Assembly (NCBI RefSeq): GCF_006788895.1
Contig: NZ_VFRA01000001.1
Coordinates: forward strand, 1,488,001-1,552,000
Length of the DNA stretch: 64,000 bases
DNA from: Rhodoglobus vestalii
GTDB lineage: Bacteria; Actinomycetota; Actinomycetes; Actinomycetales; Microbacteriaceae
Reading direction: 5' to 3'
The first letter of the stretch is position 1; every line of letters begins with the position of its first letter. The notes beneath the pieces were generated by a model. That model worked only from the letters and a program-made list of their open reading frames with translations. It was not told the origin of the DNA and did no database searches. Both the position numbers and the translations under genes were made by a program. This document shows positions 34,240 to 41,363 of this stretch, piece by piece.

Positions 34240-34616
34240 TAGATGGCAGTCTCTGCTGCTTCGCGTTGAGCAAAGAGAATGCGATTTTCACGGTTCGGAT
34301 CAGACCAGTGCTCAAGAAGCTTGCGACTGATCGGGGTAACGCCCGGATATCCCTGATGACGCCAATAGCGAAGGTCATCACGAAGCTGGTCGATCGCGTC
34401 GTTCCGCTCGACCTTCTCGTCGGTCAAATCGAACGCGAGTTGCGTTTCGCCAGTCCTCTTCTTGCCCTTCTTCGGCTTAGGAACCGGGACGAAGAATTCA
34501 CTTCGACGGCGGGATTCAGCGATTTCACCCGTCGGGCGGCCCTGATCGTCGAGCATAAAGTGCCGTGAGGGCTCCACATAAGGCGAGTTGATCACCGGAT
34601 TCGCAAGCACATCCAT
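34234..34616 (-). pseudogene. Type III restriction subunit (Res), 5' part
   Basis: The first 127 codons of res from ATG 34616, which has GGGGAAG 8 bp upstream; an in-frame GTG at 34655 is less likely. The sequence MDVLANPVINSPYVEPSRHF, then SRRRSEFFVPVPKPKK and QGYPGVTPISRKLLEHWSDP, NRILFAQREAAETAIYLA is the characteristic N-terminus of the type III Res group that precedes Mod. The frame then enters the IS and reads ~35 foreign residues before stopping at 34128. Joined to 33174 without the IS and one duplication, the frame continues AETAIYLA-EVVGRDKY and gives 1027 residues. Confidence 0.93.
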
Positions 34617-34812
34617 GCTGGTGTCTTCCCCTTGCTCTAGGTCCCGTGGCCTCACGCCTCGCCCTCAGGCCATCTCGTTGTTGAGACTATCGCAACTTCG
34701 TTTGGGTGCGCGATCCGTCACTCACCCCCAGTCCAGCCGAGCGCACCAAGGCAGGTCGCTTTGAGGGAGGTGCTCGGATAGATGACTATGTCTGGTCAAG
34801 GAGTTGCATTTC

Positions 34813-35349
34813 TTAGTCGGACTCGCGCTCCACGGCGTTCTTTGAACCTCCATCGAGCGGTCGGATCCTGTCTTTAACCGGGCGAAGTGCCAGAACAAGA
34901 GCTTCCGCGAACGGTAGATCTGGGTACGAAGCATGCGTGTGGCGGTGCCAACGCGATGGATGACGCGGCCGGCCATCGAGCATCCAAGTAGGGAGATTAT
35001 GGTTGCCAATCTCTTCTTGCAACCATGCGAGCTGTTCGCGGAAATGGAGACGCGCCGGCCCCGACGGTTCTTGGCAGCCGTAGCCGAGAACCACTGCGTC
35101 CGCGGAGGAAAGCACATCAAGAAGTTCGGGCCGAGCATCGAGCCAGCCTGCCTCGACAGCCCCTTCCGCCGAAATGCCCCCCGTGCGATACGTCGAAATA
35201 GAGAACAGGTTGACCGCGACGACAGACGCGTAGCCCAGAGTTTCTCTGGCCAGCTCGACGCGTTGAAGCGTTCGGAGTCCGCATGTAGTTGGCGGGTTCG
35301 ACAACACCACCGCCAGGCGGCGGTCAGGGCTACTAGGGGTGTCATTCAT
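34813..35349 (-). CDS. DUF1643-family protein
   Basis: 178 residues. LAVVLSNPPTTCG, then TLQRVELARETLGYASVVAV and NLFSIST match the DUF1643 pattern (an NPS-like start, a cluster of basic residues and a conserved VVNLF strand). DUF1643 proteins are small predicted enzymes or nucleic-acid-related proteins of unknown function that often occur beside mobile or defence genes, as here beside the res gene. The alternative overlapping minus-strand frame from 35345 has an unlikely composition. The 267-bp lead to the res start is short and no promoter is clear. Confidence 0.8.
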   Translation of the reverse strand: MNDTPSSPDRRLAVVLSNPPTTCGLRTLQRVELARETLGYASVVAVNLFSISTYRTGGISAEGAVEAGWLDARPELLDVLSSADAVVLGYGCQEPSGPARLHFREQLAWLQEEIGNHNLPTWMLDGRPRHPSRWHRHTHASYPDLPFAEALVLALRPVKDRIRPLDGGSKNAVERESD

Positions 35350-35507
35350 CGTCGAGCCAAACTAGCTTATGCAAGGGCATTCGGCCGGGACATAACCTCG
35401 ATCGGCCATCGGTGCCGCGGCCCTCCCCGATCTGTCGGACGGATTATCGAGGCGAGATCACCAGACGAGATTCGAGAGAGTGCGCTTAATTTGGCGCGAG
35501 TGGCGAG

Positions 35508-36143
35508 TCAAACACGCGCAAACAACCGCGCCGGCTTCCCTACCGTTCCCGCCGCAAAGTCGCCAGTGGCGCGCAGTTGCGGCTCCATCGTGCGGCGGAA
35601 CGTGTCGCGCATCATCGGCTCGCCGGCGACAGTCTCGTGCAGCTGCTGCAGTTGCCGCAGGGTGAACGGCTGCTCCAGCAGTCCGGCCGGGTCTGGTGCC
35701 AACGCGTAGCTCTGACGGAAGGCGGCAACAGCCTGATTCAGGATCTCGTTGTGCCCATAAGGCAGCGTGCCAACATCCGTCACCGAAGCCACTCGCGCGA
35801 GCGACTCGTCAATGGCCAGTCGGGACCAGGGCACCGCATCCAAGTGCGCGACCGAGAGTACCCACCCGCGGTTGTCGCGTGCCGGGTCGTCAAATACCTG
35901 CAGCTGCCGTGGCGATAGTCCGGTCACGCCTGCCTTGACGCGCAGCGAGCGCAGCGCCGCATCTGAAAGCAACTCTCCCTCATGCAGGAAGGTGCCGGGA
36001 AGGCGCCAGCCGCTGTCGGTGCGCACCAGCAGAACGCTGAGCGGAGCATCCGGTGGCACTGTGAGCACGGCAGTATCGACCGCTACCGAGGGGCGCGGGT
36101 AGTCGGTGAGGGCGCGGTTGTGTGAGTCGCGGTAAAGCTCCAT
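35508..36143 (-). CDS. NrtR-type NUDIX regulator
   Basis: 211 residues: an N-terminal NUDIX domain (~20-150) and a C-terminal winged helix (~155-205, PFTLRQLQQLHETVAGEPMM, DTFRRTM). The NUDIX box is degenerate (GEFLHEGELLS-like start but LRSLRVKAGV without the catalytic REUxEE glutamates), which fits NrtR proteins that bind ADP-ribose-type ligands rather than cleave them. NrtR repressors leave DNA when they bind ADP-ribose or related metabolites. The divergent neighbours are an ARPP-1/HD/ADP-ribosylglycohydrolase operon, and matched 20-bp sites lie before both starts. Confidence 0.9.
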   Translation of the reverse strand: MELYRDSHNRALTDYPRPSVAVDTAVLTVPPDAPLSVLLVRTDSGWRLPGTFLHEGELLSDAALRSLRVKAGVTGLSPRQLQVFDDPARDNRGWVLSVAHLDAVPWSRLAIDESLARVASVTDVGTLPYGHNEILNQAVAAFRQSYALAPDPAGLLEQPFTLRQLQQLHETVAGEPMMRDTFRRTMEPQLRATGDFAAGTVGKPARLFARV

Positions 36144-36151
36144 AGAAACTA

Positions 36152-36171
36152 TTATCGCAGATTCGCGCTAA
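36152..36171. promoter_or_regulatory. NrtR operator candidate 1
   Basis: TTATCGCAGATTCGCGCTAA: it shares the TTNNCGCA-N5-GCGCTAA frame with the site at 36198-36217. It lies 9 bp upstream of the NrtR start codon, where binding would block the regulator's own promoter. Confidence 0.65.
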
Positions 36172-36197
36172 ATGTCGGTGGGTTGTCATACTCTGAA

Positions 36198-36217
36198 TTT
36201 GCGCATCAATGCGCTAA
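36198..36217. promoter_or_regulatory. NrtR operator candidate 2
   Basis: TTTGCGCATCAATGCGCTAA: a palindrome with one mismatch per arm (TTnGCGCAT/ATGCGCnAA). It is 46 bp from the first site and 14 bp before the ARPP-1 start codon, overlapping the likely promoter of the three-gene operon. Confidence 0.7.
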
Positions 36218-36231
36218 CTATCGGAGGTCGC

Positions 36232-37176
36232 ATGAACGGACACCTGAACACACAAATTCCCCAGCTGCATGTTGGGCATGGCAGCCACCACGGCAGCCTC
36301 AGCATTTTCCCGATCTGGGTTGACGCCCCACGCATCACCGGCCTGGAATGGAAAACCGACAACATCGACATCGCCGAGCGCGAAGGCTCCCCCGTTGTCA
36401 GCGAACTCATTCTGCACAACCGCGCCTCGCGCCCCGTCGTCGCACTCGAAGGCGACCTACTGAAAGGCGGATGGCAAGACCGCATGCTGGCCGCCAGCCT
36501 CCTGCTCGAACCATTCGAGGGGCGGGTCGTCTCCGCTCTCTGCGTGGAACACGGCCGCTGGGGAGCCCGGGACTCGAGCACTCACCACGATCCGCACGCG
36601 CCGAACTCGTCTGACGGCTCTAGCGGAAACGCTAACCCCCACGAGTCCGTCGGCCGCCGAAGTGCCCTCAGCGTGCGACACGGCAACCTGCGCGGCACCG
36701 ACCAACAGGGCGAAGTGTGGCGCCGCATCGGCCGCTACGAAACGAGCTTGGGAACGACAGCCAGCTCGTCCCTGCTCGACCACCTCGATCGATCGCAACC
36801 GATCACCACCCGCCAGCTTGAAGGCCAGCGCGGCGTCATCATCGGAATCGGCGGGCAAGTTGTGGGCGCCGAAATCTTCGGCAGCAGTACCGGACTGCGA
36901 GCGCGCTGGCAGGGCATCCTCAGTGCTGCTGCTCTGGATGCTCGACTCGCACCCGCGCGACGCACCACCGCCCACGACGCCCGCGTATTCGCCCGCTATC
37001 TGCAGGCCATGACCCTCAAAGACGGCGGAGACGCCGGGCTCGCCCGAGCAGTACGTTCAGAGCGAGGGCGGCTGCGGGCATCCGGAATCAGACAGGCAGG
37101 CGCCAGTCCCGTGGCGACCGGCATCATTCACCTCACCGCGTTTGACGACGCACACCCACTATTGGAGAACGCATGA
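36232..37176 (+). CDS. ARPP-1 domain protein
   Basis: 314 residues from ATG 36232, chosen because GGAGG lies 4 bp before it; an ATG 60 bp upstream falls before the operator. The core HGSLSIFPIWVDAPRIT, then SELILHNRASRPVVALEGD, LLKGGWQDRMLAASLLLEPF and SALCVEHGRW matches ARPP-1, a domain named for its association with ADP-ribosylglycohydrolases and rhodanese/phosphatase proteins. It has no known reaction. The ~330-aa family protein is usually found in NAD/ADP-ribose pathways, and here the next-but-one gene is the partner glycohydrolase-phosphatase. Its last bases overlap a short unlikely frame at 37173. Confidence 0.82.
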   Translation: MNGHLNTQIPQLHVGHGSHHGSLSIFPIWVDAPRITGLEWKTDNIDIAEREGSPVVSELILHNRASRPVVALEGDLLKGGWQDRMLAASLLLEPFEGRVVSALCVEHGRWGARDSSTHHDPHAPNSSDGSSGNANPHESVGRRSALSVRHGNLRGTDQQGEVWRRIGRYETSLGTTASSSLLDHLDRSQPITTRQLEGQRGVIIGIGGQVVGAEIFGSSTGLRARWQGILSAAALDARLAPARRTTAHDARVFARYLQAMTLKDGGDAGLARAVRSERGRLRASGIRQAGASPVATGIIHLTAFDDAHPLLENA

Positions 37177-37222
37177 GCGAGCTGAGCCGAACACCAGTGC
37201 GCTCGAAGAAGAGGAAGAACCC

Positions 37223-37732
37223 ATGGAAGAAGACGAAGAGATGCTGATGAGCGAAGTGGATGCCATAGTGCAGCACGGCATTGCCGTGGGGATTGCGACT
37301 ATCGCCCACCGCGGCCAGACCGACAAGCTCGGTTACGACTACATCGACCATCCCGCTCGAGTCGCGGAAAGCTTCGACCGGCTCGACGAACCCGTCGAAC
37401 ACTGTGCCGCCTGGCTGCACGACGTCATCGAAGACAGCGATGTGACCGCAGCCGACCTCCTAAAGGCGGGCATGCTCCCCGAAATTGTGGAGGCCGTAGA
37501 GCTGCTGACCCGACGCAAGGATGTTGCCGACACCGACTACTACGAGCGCATCCGCCAACATCCCGTCGCCCTCGCCGTAAAGCTGGCAGACATTGACGAC
37601 AACTCGGCATCGCGGCGCTCCCGCAAACTCGACCACGACACCCAAGTGCGACTATCGAACAAGTACTACCAGGCACGACAGCTGTTGCAGCCGACGGCTG
37701 ACGACACAACAGCCTGCCGAACCAACCTCTGA
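37223..37732 (+). CDS. HD-domain hydrolase, RelA/SpoT-hydrolase-like
   Basis: 169 residues from ATG 37223, with AGAGGAAG 6 bp upstream deciding the start over earlier frames. It shows the RSH-type hydrolase metal motifs: IDHPARVA (His43), WLHDVIEDS (His66, Asp67) and LADIDDN (Asp123, Asn127). Proteins of this size resemble the single-domain (p)ppGpp or nucleotide pyrophosphohydrolases (SpoT/MESH1-like) without a synthetase part. Substrate here is unproven; ADP-ribose-linked nucleotides are an alternative given the neighbours. It sits 15 bp before the glycohydrolase gene. Confidence 0.85.
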   Translation: MEEDEEMLMSEVDAIVQHGIAVGIATIAHRGQTDKLGYDYIDHPARVAESFDRLDEPVEHCAAWLHDVIEDSDVTAADLLKAGMLPEIVEAVELLTRRKDVADTDYYERIRQHPVALAVKLADIDDNSASRRSRKLDHDTQVRLSNKYYQARQLLQPTADDTTACRTNL

Positions 37733-37747
37733 CGAAACGGAGAACTC

Positions 37748-39142
37748 ATGAAACTAACCACCGCACAATCAGACCGCGCCGCCGGCGTCATGCTCGGCAC
37801 CGCCTGTGGTGATGCCCTCGGTGCTGGCTATGAGTTCGGGCCCGCTTTCGATGGCGACGTCGAGATGAAAGGGGGCGGAGGGTTCGCCTGGGCACCCGGC
37901 GAATGGACGGATGACACCTCCATGGCTGTGCCCATCCTGCGGGCCGCCGCCACCGGCCGTGACCTGCGCGACGAAACCGTTCTCGACGAAATCGTCACCG
38001 CCTGGGTTGACTGGGCGAAGACGGCACCGGATGTGGGCATCCAAACCCGACGCGTCTTGAGCGGCATCGCCCCGACCGCCTCGGCTGTTCGAGAGTCAGC
38101 CAAACACGTACACGACCAGAGCGGTCGCAGCGGAGGAAACGGTTCCCTCATGCGCACCGCCCCCGTCGCCCTCGCCTACCTCGACGACCCCAACGGGTTG
38201 GCCGAAGCGGCACGGGCAATCAGCGACCTCACCCACTATGAGGAGGATGCGGGCGACGCCTGTGTGCTGTGGTGCTTAGCGATCCGGCACGCGGTCCTCA
38301 CCGGTGAACTTGACGTTCGCATCGGACTCCCGACACTGGCCCCCGACCGCGCCGCCCTCTGGGCCGAACGCATCACCGTCGCCGAAGCCCAGCAGCCGAA
38401 AGCGTTCACCAAGAATGGTTGGGTCGTCGAAGCCCTCCAAGGCGCGTGGTCGTCGATTGTGCACGGCATCAGTCTCGTCGACTCCCTTGAGCGCGCGGTT
38501 CGTGGCGGCAACGACACCGACACCGTCGCCGCAATTTCCGGTGGACTACTCGGTGCCCGCTGGGGAATGTCCGCAATCCCCGCCGCCTGGCAGCGCATCG
38601 TTCACGGTTGGCCCGAACTCACCAGCCTCGACCTCGTGCGCCTCTCCGGCGAGGTCGTGCGCGGCGAACCGGCGGCAACGCGTGTGCCGTACGCACACTC
38701 TGGCGACATCTCGACCCTGGTGCAGCATCCGCATGACAACGGCGTATGGCTCGGAGCCGTCGGCGCCCTCGACAAACTTCCCGCCGAAGTGGATGCCGTG
38801 GTGTCGCTGTGCAGGGTCGGCACCCAGCAGGTTCCCGACCGCATCCGCGAGCGCCTCGAGATCCGCCTGATCGACGAGCCCGGCCCGGAAGAGAACCCCA
38901 ACCTCAACTTTGTGCTGGCCGACGCCGCGGATGCGATTGCCGCCCTCCGCGCCGAAGGTCGCACGGTGTTCCTGCATTGCGTGCAGGCGATCAGCCGCAC
39001 GCCCACAGTGGCGGCACTGTACTCCGCGCGACACCTCGGCGTGCGGATGGATAGTGCACTCGAGGACGTATGCGCGGCGCTCCCCTATGCGCAACCCAAT
39101 GAAGGGTTTCGGGCAGCACTTCAGGCGCTAGACGGCCAGTAA
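37748..39142 (+). CDS. ADP-ribosylglycohydrolase fused to dual-specificity phosphatase-like domain
   Basis: 464 residues. Residues 1-~310 are an ADP-ribosylglycohydrolase (DraG-like): AGVMLGTACGDALGAGYEFG, EWTDDTSMA (Thr-Asp-Asp 54-56) and GGNDTDTVAAISGGLLGA, the paired acidic motifs that bind the di-metal site. Residues ~320-464 carry a protein-tyrosine-phosphatase loop HCVQAISR (His410, Cys411, Arg417; Cys-x5-Arg) with an upstream AVVSLCRVG strand. The glycohydrolase removes ADP-ribose from proteins or small molecules; the phosphatase would act on the released phosphoester or on a modified protein. Fusion of the two in one chain indicates sequential reactions. Confidence 0.9.
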   Translation: MKLTTAQSDRAAGVMLGTACGDALGAGYEFGPAFDGDVEMKGGGGFAWAPGEWTDDTSMAVPILRAAATGRDLRDETVLDEIVTAWVDWAKTAPDVGIQTRRVLSGIAPTASAVRESAKHVHDQSGRSGGNGSLMRTAPVALAYLDDPNGLAEAARAISDLTHYEEDAGDACVLWCLAIRHAVLTGELDVRIGLPTLAPDRAALWAERITVAEAQQPKAFTKNGWVVEALQGAWSSIVHGISLVDSLERAVRGGNDTDTVAAISGGLLGARWGMSAIPAAWQRIVHGWPELTSLDLVRLSGEVVRGEPAATRVPYAHSGDISTLVQHPHDNGVWLGAVGALDKLPAEVDAVVSLCRVGTQQVPDRIRERLEIRLIDEPGPEENPNLNFVLADAADAIAALRAEGRTVFLHCVQAISRTPTVAALYSARHLGVRMDSALEDVCAALPYAQPNEGFRAALQALDGQ

Positions 39143-39228
39143 GCTTCACCCGGGCCAGCAGCACCTGCTCTTCTGTCAAGATGACCGTGAGCACAGAAAA
39201 CTGTCTGATGCCGGGAGGAACAATCTAA

Positions 39229-40680
39229 GTGTCTGCTCTGAGTAAGTCGCATCAATTTCGTTTCCTGGTGGAGACGGATGCAACGTGGCGACTCTTGCGC
39301 ACAGACAACGCCGCCGTCATCGTGGCGTTGCTGGGCGAACACCTCAGTGGCGAGAACCGGCGCATGCTGGCAGCCGAACTTTACGAAGCCATCGACCACG
39401 ACCTCGGAATGTTACGCGCCAACGAATTCGAGCTCCCTCAGACGGCGCAAGCCTACTGTGCAGAATGGCGTAAGGCGGGCTTCCTGATACGCCGACCGGC
39501 TGAAGACACTCGAGGCGAAACTTTCGAGCTATCGCCCGGTGCCCTCGGGGCACTTCGGTTTGTCGAGCAACTCGCGGCTCCACGACAAACAGTCACCGAG
39601 TCACGATTATCGAGCATCGCAACGCAACTCAGCCAGCTCGCAATCGACACCGATCCCGACACCACCCGACGGCTTGAACAACTGCACGCCCAACGCGACC
39701 GACTTGATGCACAAATCGAACGGATCAACGCCGGCGAAGAAGACATCATCGACCCCGCCCGCGCCGCAGAACGGGTTCACGATATTCTCGCCCAAGCCGA
39801 AGAGCTCCCCAGTGACTTTGCCAGAGTGCGGGCAAAATTCGAAGAGCTGAACCGCGATCTGCGCGCACGCATCGTGGAATCGGATGCCTCCCAGCGCGCC
39901 GTGCTCGACGAAGTTTTTCGCGGAGTAGACCTGATCAGCGAATCCGACGAAGGGCTCAGCTTCTCCGGATTCTCCGCACTTGTGCTCGACCCTGCGGTGG
40001 GCACAGCCTTCGACGACGACATTGAACGCGTACTCGATCGAGACTTTGCCGGAAAGCTGCGGCCATCCGACCGACGCTTCCTGCGTCGATTCATCACAAC
40101 ACTCAAAGATCACAGCGGCGAGATCCACGACGTGATCACCGCTTTCGCGCGCGGCCTCCGACGCTACGTGCAGTCGCAGGACTACCAGCACGATCGAAAA
40201 TTGCGAGAACTTCTCCGAGAAGCGCAGGCTTCAGGGGTCGAAGCCTCCCGGCACATCAAACCGTACTCCCCAACCCACCTGCGCCTCGAACTGTCCGCCG
40301 TCTCGCTCAGCAGTGCCGGCGCCATCCGCCTCTACGATCCCGGTGAACAAAATGCCAGCACCCCCATTGTTCGACACGAGCCGGAAACAGCTGACCTTGA
40401 GGCGCTCCGAGCGCTGGCACGAGCCACCGAGATCGACTTCGCTGAGCTCACCAACGCCGTCAACGAAATGCTTGAGCACGCCAACAACTTCACGGTGGGT
40501 GACGTGCTCACCCGGCATCCGGCAACTCAGGGGGTCGCAAGTGTTGTGGGCCTGCTCACCCTCGCAGCACATCAGGGCGAGCTCACTGATGGCGTGGAGA
40601 CCGTGCACTGGCGAGGGATCGACCATCAGGCACGCGCTGCCACCATCCGAACCCATCGTTTCACCCGGAGACTGCAATGA
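39229..40680 (+). CDS. jetA: Wadjet anti-plasmid component JetA (DUF3375)
   Basis: 483 residues. The N-terminal domain (HQFRFLVETDATWRLLRTDN, then IVALLGEHLSGENRRML) is the DUF3375 start; a long central coiled coil follows (~120-230: TTRRLEQLHAQRDRLDAQIE) and a helical C-terminus. JetA is the kleisin-like partner in the JetABC SMC complex that extrudes small circular DNA. It leads the operon; the neighbouring genes jetB, jetC and jetD follow with 4-bp overlaps. The gene begins 86 bp after the glycohydrolase-phosphatase gene, so it may have its own promoter. It looks intact. Confidence 0.95.
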   Translation: MSALSKSHQFRFLVETDATWRLLRTDNAAVIVALLGEHLSGENRRMLAAELYEAIDHDLGMLRANEFELPQTAQAYCAEWRKAGFLIRRPAEDTRGETFELSPGALGALRFVEQLAAPRQTVTESRLSSIATQLSQLAIDTDPDTTRRLEQLHAQRDRLDAQIERINAGEEDIIDPARAAERVHDILAQAEELPSDFARVRAKFEELNRDLRARIVESDASQRAVLDEVFRGVDLISESDEGLSFSGFSALVLDPAVGTAFDDDIERVLDRDFAGKLRPSDRRFLRRFITTLKDHSGEIHDVITAFARGLRRYVQSQDYQHDRKLRELLREAQASGVEASRHIKPYSPTHLRLELSAVSLSSAGAIRLYDPGEQNASTPIVRHEPETADLEALRALARATEIDFAELTNAVNEMLEHANNFTVGDVLTRHPATQGVASVVGLLTLAAHQGELTDGVETVHWRGIDHQARAATIRTHRFTRRLQ

Positions 40681-41363
40681 ATGACAAACCAGACCTCGAA
40701 GCATCCATCAGGCCCCTCTGGAATGGAGACACCGGCGTTCTCATCGAGCAATCACGGCGCGCCCTGCTCGAACTGATCAAAGGCCCCTACCTTTCCGGGG
40801 CGAAAACGACCACACTCTGGTCGGCTCTGCTGTCCGACGAGGTGGCCATTCGATCGCGGCTTCACGAGCTTTTTCTTGAGCTGGTAATTGACCGGGTCGG
40901 GGAATTTGCGTTCGTGCGCAATGTCGCAACGGACGAACGTGCCATTCCGAGCACCGTGCGCACCGCTCCCCTCACTTTTCTCGATACTGCGATGCTGCTG
41001 GTACTGCGGCGCATGCTGCTGAGCGCTGATAGTGACGGGCGGGTGATCGTTGGCCAAGAGGAAGTTTACGAACAGCTGGGCGTCTACCGTTCTACCGACC
41101 GCGACGAGCATGATTTTGATCGCCGATTGAACTCGTCGTGGAACAACATGAAAAATAAGTTGCGCGTCATCCACCAGGCTGGTGAAGAAGATCGTGCAGA
41201 GATTTCACCAGTGCTGCGACTCATCGTCGATGCCGAACAAATTAGTGCAATCAGTGCCGAATATCAGCGGATCGCCGCCAACGATGGCTCCTCGCACTAC
41301 GAACACGAACACGAAGATGCGACCTCGCTCGAAAGCCCTGACGATGAGAGGCTAACCTCATGA
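40677..41363 (+). CDS. jetB: Wadjet component JetB (DUF4194)
   Basis: 228 residues. The winged-helix-like arrangement of DUF4194 is seen: ALLELIKGPYLSG-like N-terminus, TAPLTFLDTAMLLVLRRMLL, and RDEHDFDRRLNSSWNNMKNK. JetB acts as the KITE-like partner linking JetA and JetC. The ATGA overlaps on both sides imply coupled, equimolar expression. The C-terminal ~25 residues are acidic and His-rich (HYEHEHEDATSLE), probably disordered. Confidence 0.95.
   Translation: MNDKPDLEASIRPLWNGDTGVLIEQSRRALLELIKGPYLSGAKTTTLWSALLSDEVAIRSRLHELFLELVIDRVGEFAFVRNVATDERAIPSTVRTAPLTFLDTAMLLVLRRMLLSADSDGRVIVGQEEVYEQLGVYRSTDRDEHDFDRRLNSSWNNMKNKLRVIHQAGEEDRAEISPVLRLIVDAEQISAISAEYQRIAANDGSSHYEHEHEDATSLESPDDERLTS

Noticed and set aside
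34722..35345. A minus-strand frame overlapping the DUF1643 gene
   Set aside because: Arg/Ser/Cys-rich with no family pattern, whereas the 34813-35349 frame matches DUF1643.
37173..37247. A short frame starting with ATGA at the end of the ARPP-1 gene
   Set aside because: It stops after 24 Lys/Arg-rich codons; the HD gene with a good ribosome site begins at 37223 in another frame.
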